A stretch of DNA of 20,538 bases from Baffinella frigidus (taxonomy: Eukaryota; Cryptophyceae; Cryptomonadales; Baffinellaceae). The position numbers and the translations under genes were made by a program. The notes below the pieces were generated by a model, which saw only the letters and a program-made list of their open reading frames with translations, had not been told where the DNA came from and made no database searches. The DNA is taken from assembly GCA_026770585.1 (NCBI GenBank), contig MU646335.1, forward strand, positions 221,468 to 242,005, read 5' to 3'. Positions 1 to 8,800 of this stretch are shown in pieces (the first letter of the stretch is position 1; every line of letters begins with the position of its first letter).

Positions 1-75
1 GGTCGTGTTCCCCTCCTCCACCTTGGGCGCTGCTGCGAGATGGCACCCAAGTCAGCATCCGCGACGAGGGCTGTA

Positions 76-135
76 CAGGGGTACCTCGCTCATAAGAAAC
101 CGCCCCCCCCTAGGACCCTGCAGTAGCCCTATGCC
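76..135. repeat. Half copy of the GTACCTCGCTCAT foldback family
   Basis: It begins CAGGGGTACCTCGCTCATAA and ends near CAGTAGCCCTATGCC; the inverted second arm is missing. Other single arms lie at about 765-782, 13617-13634, 13731-13750, 14016-14036 and 14971-15033. Confidence 0.8.
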
Positions 136-139
136 GAAA

Positions 140-364
140 GTGTACGGCGTATGGGGTTAGGGGTTAGGGGTTGGAAAAGGTGTGTCTCGCCTACAGGGGT
201 ACCTCGCTCATAAGAAACCGCCCCGCTCCTCGGACCACCGTAGGGCCCTAGGCATAGGGCTACTGTAGGGTCCTAGGGGGGGACGGTTTCTTATGAGCGA
301 GGTACCCCTGTAGGCGAGACACACCTTTTCCAACTCCTAACCCCTGACCCCATGCGCCGTACAC
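140..364. repeat. Large foldback containing a GTACCTCGCTCAT element
   Basis: Arms 140-222 and 286-364 are largely complementary. They run from GTGTACGGCG through GGAAAAGGTGTGTCTCGCCT to CTCGCTCATAAGAAACCG and back. The core 197-309 is the common foldback element; the outer arms extend it unusually far. Confidence 0.85.
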
Positions 365-387
365 CTTCAACCCTCAACACCATATCA

Positions 388-690
388 GTAGGGGAGACGC
401 ACCTTTCAACGTTTCGACCGAGGACAGCAGGTCGAGCCCAATGTCGGATGCAGACTTGCCTGATTGCGAGGATGTTTCCGATGCCTCTGAATAAGGTCCT
501 GGGAACCCTAGTGCCGCCCGTAGTTAAAACCATCTGGTAATCGATGTGTCTGGTCAGCAGGAACAGGCCTGATCAACGACGGTTCAGGGTCTAGGGTTTA
601 GGGTTTCCGCGCACCAAGCCGAGGACCATACCAGTAGGGGAGACGCACCTTTCAACGTTTCGACCGAAGACAGCAGGTCGAGCAAGTCCG
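388..690. repeat. Direct duplication of an exon-like 50-mer
   Basis: Bases 388-435 and 636-684 share GGGGAGACGCACCTTTCAAC and the following GTTTCGACCGA.GACAGCAGG. In minus sense each reads LDLLSSVETLKG with an AAAG|GTGCGT-type donor. Confidence 0.7.
432..600. repeat. Dispersed repeat, inverted copy at about 4125-4400
   Basis: Shared blocks include CAATGTCGGATGCAGA, GGATGTTTCCGATGCC, CTAGTGCCGCCCGTAGT and CAGCAGGAACAGGCCTGA. They recur inverted and partly rearranged near 4141-4175 and 4298-4397, and one block recurs directly at 3862-3901. This is likely an old mobile element. Confidence 0.7.
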
Positions 691-706
691 TCCGCCCCTT
701 CCGCGC
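591..706 (-). CDS. Possible terminal exon of the ankyrin gene
   Basis: The acceptor CCCCAACAG precedes 706. Entering in the phase left by exon 7 gives GAEGADGLARPAVFGRNV, followed by a short tail and a TAG at 593-591. ESG+AEGAD resembles the end of an ANK repeat. Against this, another frame over the same bases (ARKGRTDLLDLLSSVETLK, with donor AAAG|GTGCGT) also looks like protein, and the sequence from 636 to 690 is duplicated at 388-445, so it may be repeat sequence. The exon could equally be a duplicated ANK-like exon from elsewhere. Confidence 0.3.
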
Positions 707-960
707 CTGTTGGGGAATCCAGCGATTTGATATCTCGCGCGACAACGGCGCACACGCCACTTCCAGGGGTACCTCGCTCATAACGGACGTTTTGCTCTCA
801 AAGAATCTGCCGCCATGGACTGCCGATCCACAGATCTTGCCTGTATGCATTTCCCCCGACTCATTCTAAGGAAACGGGAGGTGTCGGCATATGGTGGAAC
901 CAATCAAAACCTCAAGCACCACACGGCCATTCGATCGGACAGAGCCTGGACTCAGGCAGG

Positions 961-1145
961 GCAAGACAGCCTCACACCCTCCACCCTCCACCTTCCACCT
1001 TCCACCCTTCACCCCTCTACCCTGCACCCCTGCACCCACCACCCTCCATCCCTGCACCCTGCACCCTGCACCCCTGCACCCTGCACCCCTGCACCCAAAA
1101 CCCTGCACCCTGCACCCCCAAACCCCACACTCTACACCCTCAATC
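961..1145 (+). repeat. CCCTGCACC low-complexity tract
   Basis: Degenerate CACCCTGCACCCC and CACCCTCCACC repeats. Open frames here come from the stop-free repeat unit. Confidence 0.85.
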
Positions 1146-1224
1146 CTCAACCCAACACACCTGCGCAGTGGCGAGATCGAGAGGCGTGTTCCCGTAAATA
1201 TCCGCGAACGAAGGGTCAGCGCCT

Positions 1225-1660
1225 GGTTTAGGGTTTAGGGTTCAGGGTTCAGGGTTCAGGGTTCAGGGTTTGTTTAGGGTTTAGGGTTTAGGGTTTAGGG
1301 TTTAGGGTTCAGGGTTTAGGATTTGGGGTTCAGAGTTTAAGGTTTAGAGTATAGGGTGCAGGGTGTAGGGTGTAAGGTTTGGGGTTTAGGGTTTAGGGTT
1401 CAAGGTGTAGGGTTTATGGTTTATTGTTCATGGTTTATGGTGTATAGTGTAGGGTGTGGAGTGTATGGTGTAGGGTGTATGGTGTAGAATGTCGGGTGTC
1501 GGGTGTCGGGTGTCGGGTGTCTGGTGCAGGGTGTAGGGTGTGGGGTGTAGGGTGTAGGGTGTAAGGTGCCGGGTGTCGGGCGTCGGGTGTAAGGTGTAGG
1601 TTGTAAGGTGCCGGGTGTAGGGTGCAGGGTGTAGGGTGCAGGGTATAGGGTGTAGGGCGT
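1225..1660. repeat. Telomere-like TTTAGGG block grading into TGTAGGG/TGTCGGG
   Basis: Bases 1228-1310 are near-perfect TTTAGGG/TTCAGGG heptamers. From about 1400 the unit changes to GTGTAGG and GTGTCGG. It is interstitial, within the last part of the ankyrin gene. All three minus frames stay open over 1440-1670 because the unit has no stop in that sense. Confidence 0.9.
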
Positions 1661-1678
1661 AGGGGGGGGACGCCGCAC

Positions 1679-1729
1679 CGCTCTCGATCAGCGCGCGGCA
1701 CGCCTCGAGGTGTCCGCACCACACCGCCT
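1679..1729 (-). CDS. Ankyrin gene exon 7
   Basis: The exon lies between two telomere-like blocks. The acceptor ends CCACACCAG, with AAACCC-type repeat directly upstream. The 51 nt read (G)AG, AVWCGHLEACRALIES and a first-position G, completing ANK repeat 6. The proposed donor is AGCG|GTGCGG, of the same form as exon 6 (G|GTGCGA). If it is not used, the frame runs through the adjacent 7-mer repeat to a stop near 1428, adding a low-complexity HPTPYTL-type tail. Confidence 0.75.
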
Positions 1730-2809
1730 CTGGTGTGGGGTTTATGGTTTATGGTTTATGGTTTATGGTTTGGGGTTTGGGGTTTAGGGTTTAGGGTTTA
1801 GGGTTTAGGGTTTAGGGTTTAGGGTTTAAGGTTTAGGGTTTAGGGTTTAGGGTTTAGGGTTTAAGGTTTAGGGTTTAGGGTTTAGGGTTTAGGGTTTAGG
1901 GTTCAGGGTGTACGCGGGGGGGGGTGCTCTTAAGCTTGTAAGTTGCTATCTTAACCTCGACATAGCTGGACCACAGCGCAAAAACACACACCCCATACCG
2001 TAGTAAAAAAGGATGTAAATCGAAGACGTGTCCTCACTACGACAGCACCCGGGGGATCGATGCTCCGACCAGAAGACTATTCGAGTATGAGACGCGGTTC
2101 TAGGAGCTCTGGGACCCTCCGTAGTCAACTCCGTACGCTCAACGCCCCTGAAATCGAACCGTCAAACAATGCATCCTAAACCAGCCTGAAAAGGAGGGGG
2201 GAAACAGAGAGGGTTGTCTCACCGTGAAGCGCTATGAAGTTCTGGGCTTCTTCTCAATTCGAATAATCCCCGCCGTTTTGCTCAACTAGCCTGAAATTGA
2301 CCAACATATCCCTTAAGTGGCCAGGTGGTCAAATTTGACCACCAAGAGGTCCTAGGCAGGTCCTAGGGCCCTACGGTAGGGCGTATGAACCTACTGGTCA
2401 CTGAAGGGATAGTGGCGAGGCACGCACCGTGCGGCGCCGTGTAGGTCTGGGCGTCGGCGCCTGGGCTGAATTTTGGCGCCAAAAAAACACGTGGCTAACC
2501 GGGCAGTGGGCGCGACCAATAAGTAGGAGATCCCCTGTTTGACCCCTCTGGAGATGCAACCCCGTGTAGGATGACCGGAGTGACTTTACAATGTGTAAAG
2601 TCACTCTGTAAAGTCACTCAGGTCATCCTACACGGGGTTGTATCCCCAGAACCCCCGCCCGGCGTAGGAAACTTTTCTCTCTGTCTACTTTCTTTTTTAC
2701 TACGTTTGCCGCACCATGAAGCGCCGTGTAGTTCTGGGCGTCGGCGCCCGACGCCCCCGCATCCGCCCAACACACACACACACACAGACACATATATATA
2801 TATATATAT

Positions 2810-2852
<43 letters not shown>

Positions 2853-5800
2853 GATGGATTGACACATAGGTAGATTGATAGATAGGGAGATATATAGATA
2901 CATAGATAGATAGATTAACAGAGAGGTTGGTCGCACCGTGAAGCGCCGTGTAGTTCTGGGCGTCGGCGCCCGACGCCCCAGCATCCGCCCCCGCCGCCAC
3001 CAGGATCTTCACCACCTGTCAAAAGCCAGGGTCGTTTCAATAGAACCCTCTCAGGGAACGGTCGTTTCAACAGAGCCCTCTCAGGGCTGAACCCTTTATA
3101 AATCCTATGGCCATCAGGATGTGGGAGTGACGCCGCTGCATCCGCCCCCGCCGCCGCCAGGATCTTCACCACCTGGTCAATCGTGAGGAGGGGCCATCAG
3201 CGAACTACCCCAAACTCTCTTGGTTTCCCGAGTCAGGGGTAAGTCTGACGCCCCAGCATCCGCCCCTGCCGCTACCACCAGAATCTTGATGTGGGGTTGA
3301 TTCGTTTTCAGAAAAGGGTAGTACTTGCTCTACTTATTTCACCAGATGATTCGGGGACGCCCCTGGAACCGCCCCCCGCCGCCACCAGAATCTTCACCAC
3401 CTGGATTTGATTTGCGTTTGGGAGGAGATGTTACTCGTTCTACGTACTATATCAAGCGATTCGTACTGTGATGCTGTTTTACCAGATGATTCACGGACGC
3501 CCATGCATTCGCCGCTGCCGCCACCAGAATCGTCACCACCTAGTGAAGAAGGGAGAACGGCGAGGTTTATCTGTTGACATACACGACCGCGGTATGGAGC
3601 CAGGGGGAGAGGTGGGACGAGACCAGAGGGCTCTGAGTCTTTCGTGAGCTCTGAGTCCAAGAGAGCTGTGAGTCTTTCGTGATAACGGCAGTCGAGAACA
3701 CCGTTCGAAGGTGTTGAGAATGCGAGGCGGGTCCGTCGTCAGGCGCATAGACTTTTGGACTATTCAAGTTGAGGATCGAAAGCAATAAAGACGAAAACCA
3801 CATGCGAGAAACCGGAAACCGAGACGCCACCTGCATCGGGAAACTCTCGAGTCGGGGGTGTATAAGGTCCTGGGAGCCCTAGTGCCGCCCGTAGTCAAAT
3901 CTGGTGATCAATACGTGGCTGGCCGGTCACCCCACACTAGCACCCCAAGCACCAAGCCCGTGACCAGCCACGTATTGGTGCTTGGGTGGGGTAATACGTG
4001 GCTGGTCACGGGCTTGGTGCTTGCACCCCACACTAGAACCTAGTGTGGGGTGACCAAGCACCCCCCCGCCATGGCTTGTCCTAAACCCTACACCTACGGC
4101 TTGGTGCGCCGAAACTCTAAACCCTAGACCCTGAACCGTCGTTGCTCAGGCCTGTTCCTGCTGACTAGGCACTCATTGATTACCAGATGGTATTTGACTA
4201 CGGGCCCGTTTCTTCAGGCTCATCGACTTTTGTATCACTCAACTCAAGGCTGAAGGGCCTACCTAGGACCTGTATCGAGCGCAATAAAAAAGACGACGAT
4301 TTGACTACGGGCGGCACTAGGGCTCCCAGGACCTTATTCAGAATAGGCATCGGAAAAATCCTCGAAATCAGGCAACTCTGCATCCGACATTGGACCACGC
4401 CCTCACATCTCTCCCTACACTCAACCTCTAAACCTGAACTATCCCGAGAACTCGGAGGTCGTGCTACAGGGGTGCCTCGCTCGTAAGAACCCCCCCCCCC
4501 CCCAGGACCCTACAGTAGGCCTATGCCTAGGGCCCTACCGTGATCCTGGGGGGTGCGCGCTTTCGTATGGGCGAGGTACCCCTGTACTAGGATCTCAACC
4601 TAAGGCTCCAGGACCGAGTCACCTGTACCACGCCAGAGTCTTGGCAGGGGTCGCCAAAAGTCAACCCCCCCTCAAGACAGTGGTTTTCAAAAGTGGACAC
4701 TCGTAACATGTTACGGTTGAAAAAAATCAACCCCCTCCTCCAGTCTGGCGTGGTAGGAGCGCTAGCTGCGGCCTACCGTCTTGCTGCAACACAGGCTGCC
4801 TTTCCTGAAAACAACGATTGTCCCGACTGCCCGGAAGATAAGGAGTGTCCCAACTTCCCTCAAATTAAGGAGTCTCCCGACTGCCCTGAGAAAAAAGGAG
4901 CGCCCCGACAGACCTCGCCGTGGCCGTTGCCCGCCGCGCGGTGCAGGGCCGTCCATCGCATCTTGTCCCTCTGCCCATTCATCAACACCGTACGTTAAAC
5001 GAGGTCCGAGACACTAAAACGAGAGGTTCGAGACACTAAAACGAGAGTTTAGAGACACTGAAACGAGAGTTTCGAGACACTGAAACATCGACCCACATAG
5101 GTTTTCGCGCTGCGCGGTGCAGGGCTGTCCATCGCATTTTGTCCCTCTGCGCATCCAGGGGGGACGTGAGGTTTGATAAACTGATAAACACGACCGCTGT
5201 ACGCCAGGTGGACAGGCGCGCACCCCCACGCTCCACTTGTCAATGGCCACCCTATGACCGCACATGCGGGAGGGAGCACGTGTCTCTCTGCGCATCCCCG
5301 CACTCCTCTGGTCACCGAACACCCCTATGTAGCACACACGAGGGAGAGAGGGATCGCGGGCTCTTGTCCCTCTGCCCACCGTCACACTCCTCTCGTCAAC
5401 GACCAAACTATGACCACACATGAGGGAGAGAGCGCGGGCGAAGATGCTGTGTGGTGCATGCCGTCGGGGTTGCTCCGGGGGGGGGAGAGAGATATGGGAC
5501 GCCAGAAAGAGAGGAAGCGAGCCAGTGAGGAAGAGAGGAAGAGAGGAAGAGAGGGAGAGAGGAAGAGTGGAAGAGAGGAAGAGTGGAAGAGAGGAAGAGT
5601 GGAAGAGAGGAAGAGAGGAAGAGTGGAAGAGAGGAAGAGTGACAGAGCGACAGAGCGACAGAGCGACAGAGCGACATAGAGACAGAGAAAAAGAAAGACA
5701 CACCCGAAAGAGAGACAGAAAATGCGAGAGAGAGAGTAAGCAAGAGAGCGAGCGAGAGCGAGAGAGAGCGAGAGCGAGAGCGAGCGAGAGAGAGAAAGAG

Positions 5801-8800
5801 TGATAGGGAGAGAGAGAGAGAGAGAGCGAGAGCGAGAGAGAGCGAGAGAGAGAGAGAGAAAGACCTGGTTCACGTCAGCGCCAAGCCGAATCAGGCGCTC
5901 AGTCGTCTCACTCCTCCCGTCTGCCGCCGCATACTGCACACACCCGTGGGGCCGATACTCAGTACGCATACTGCAACGTGGACCGACACTTAGCCCCCCC
6001 CACCCCCCCCAGTGGGCCGACACTTAGCCCCCTCCCCCCACCATGGAACAGCCCCGCCGGCAGGCTCGTGAACGGACGCCGAAGCCAGACGGTCGGTCGT
6101 GACTGCCTGGCGTGTTCCTAGCACCCCTAGCACTGTGGCCTGGCGGAACCGTACCCCTGCCTCCTCCAATCTGTTAGGGTATCCGTAGGAATAGCCCTTT
6201 GTCCCTACGGATTGCAACGTGGGTCGACACTGAGTGTCCTGTGGTGGTCCTAGGGCGCGACACTCAGTGCCTATCTAGGACCTGTATCGAGAGTAGTAAA
6301 GAACAGCACGAAGATACTTAGTGCCCTGTGGTGGTCCTAGGAGGGTAGCGTCGCGGTGCCCATACTGCACACCGTGGGCCGATACTTACTGCATTCTAGG
6401 ACCTGTATGGAGAGTAGTAACGAAGAAGAAGAGAATACTTAGTGCCTCTTAGGACCTGTATCGAGAGTAATCAAGAAGAGGTAGAAGATACTGAGTGCCT
6501 ATCTACCACACGAGGCTAACCAGGCGAACAGAATAAAACCCGGGGGCTGTACAGGTAGGGCCTATAAGGATATAGCGAACGCCTACAAGTTTATTAAGGT
6601 GTGCGTCCATGAAAGCCGAGATGAAATTCAAGGAGCGACAAAAGCTTAGATGTGTTTTAGAGGGACGTGACAGCTTCCCGAGGTCCCGATGAAGTCTCTT
6701 GGATAAAGTGATGTATAACCGACCGCGCCCGCCAAGCGGTCGGGGACGTGATCATTTCCCCACAAAATTTAAAAGTCCGTTCTATTCTGTTCGCATGGGT
6801 AGCCTCGTGTGGTAGGACCTGTATCGCGAGAAGTAAAGAAGAGGAAAAAGATACTTAGTGCCCTGCAAGGCACTGGGCACTAAGTATCTCTTTCACTAAG
6901 TATCTCTTTCACTAAGTATCTCTTTCACTAACCACCCTGGAGGGGACATGCGGCCAAATCCCGAATAACCCTCTATCGCAAAAGTTGACATGATTTATAC
7001 CACTAAAATACATATTAGACCTTTTTGTACCAGATCCATTCACCACGGACACGCCACAATGTGGCGTGTTCTCCAAGGGGAGTTGACTTAAGAATGCTCA
7101 AAATACCATAACGTTCCATCCAGGGTGGGTATCTCTTTCACTAAGCATCTCTTTCACTAAGGATCTCTTGGTCCTATGAGGGCGTCGATGCGCCCATACC
7201 GCGAAACGAGCCACACTCCGAAGGGGACAAATCGAGGATGGAGCGTAAGCCATTTCCCCCGTCAGACGGTTCGAATCCAAACAGTCTGCCGAGGGAAAAG
7301 GCTCCGTTTCCGTCCGGCACGTCCCACTGAGACGTCTCTCCCCAAGCTGAAACACGTTCAAACCACACAAAATCGACAACGTGGAAGGCAGAGAGGTACA
7401 CCGCTGGATTTCAAGGATGAGAAAACTCACCTAACCAGGCAAAATACCCGGACGCGGCAAAATACAGCACCCTGAGCGCTGGCGGCAGGAAATGCCTAGC
7501 TCTGCCTCACTCTGGTCCACCGACCATTGTCAAGTTGGAATGCTGGGTTTGAGTTACAAACCTTATCCGGGGAAACCTATTTTTCTTTAGTTTGATGGCA
7601 AGGAAAATTACTACATAAATGCTTTGATATTACTAATAAGAACGAATTGTGTAGTAATTTTTCTTGCCATCAAACTAAAGAAAAATAGGGTTCCCCGGAT
7701 AAAACCCGTCATAACTCAAACCCGTCAGCTTTGGAGCAGACCAGAGCCCGAGCTCACACAAAATTGGCGAGCCAAATAGACGGAGACATAACTAGAATAC
7801 CTAGCTCTGCCTGAGTTTTGTGCCGGCTCATCCTAAAGGCTGTCTATTCGCCCCTTTGTACTGAATTTCTGCTCTTAAATACTTTCAGGGACGAGCCAGA
7901 ACAAAACTGGGGCAGCGCTAGAATACGCATACCACGCCAGAGTCTTGGAAGGGGTCGCCAAAGGTCAAGTTTGCCTCAAGGCAGTGGGTTTCAAAACTCA
8001 ACACGCGCACTCAGATGCGCTTTCGATTAGATCGACCCCCTCCCTCTGGCGTGGTACCACGCCAGACTTTATCCGGGAACATGTTTAATTTAAATGAAAA
8101 TGGCCTATCAAACCGGGTTCTGGTCCTAATTAGATTTACTTAGGGCCCTAATTAACCTTCGTCCAACTCCTATGAACAAATAGGGATCCATTTTCTTTTA
8201 AATTAAACATGTCCCCGGATAAGACTGGAGGAGGGGGTTGATGTTTTCAAACCGTATCATGATGCGAGTGTCAACTTTTGAAAACCACTGCCTGAGGAGG
8301 AATCAACTTTTGGCGACCCCTTCCAAGACTCTGGTGCGGTACCTGCAGCGCGCTGTACCCGAACTTGTTGCCCTCGTTGGGATCGAGGCCCTTTTCGATG
8401 AGGAGCTCGATGGTGGACGTGTGGCCGTTGTACGCAGCGTAATGCAGCGCAGAGGAGCCACGGCGGTCCACGTGCGTCAGGTTCGCGCCCAGCGCGAGGA
8501 GCAGGTGCACCACGTTGTTGTTCCCTTGCTCTGGAAAGGGGGAGGCAGTGAGGACCGTGAGTGTTGAACGTTGCACCGGATGGAGGGCCCCGATTTATGA
8601 CGTTTTGCACGTGATTTGTGGGGGCGGGGAGGGCGCGCCTGATGCGCGTAGAAGGGGCGTCTGTCCGCTCGGGCCGACTGATTCGACGTTGGCGTCCATG
8701 TCCTCAACGAGGTGCCGCACCTGCAAACACGTAACGGAACGTATATATCATGTGTTTGTTGAGAGGGGCATAATCTTGTCAGCCCTGAAGATGCTGCTCT

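Noticed and set aside
1225-1912. Chromosome end (true telomere)
   Set aside because: The repeats are degenerate, interstitial, occur in both orientations and are interrupted by a coding exon.
2571-2873. 100-codon plus frame
   Set aside because: It consists of foldback repeat and CA/TA microsatellite.
3394-3836. Several overlapping minus open frames of 70-90 codons
   Set aside because: They cover the duplicated half-exons and spacer. None has a domain beyond the VVKIL stub.
5014-6023. Long Ser/Leu-rich (minus) and Arg/Glu-rich (plus) open frames
   Set aside because: They are translations of the GAGA repeat tract.
7236-7300. Possible tRNA or tRNA-derived element (GGTTCGAATCC resembles a B box)
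   Set aside because: No A box or cloverleaf is found. The motif is the centre of an imperfect palindrome repeated near 13166.
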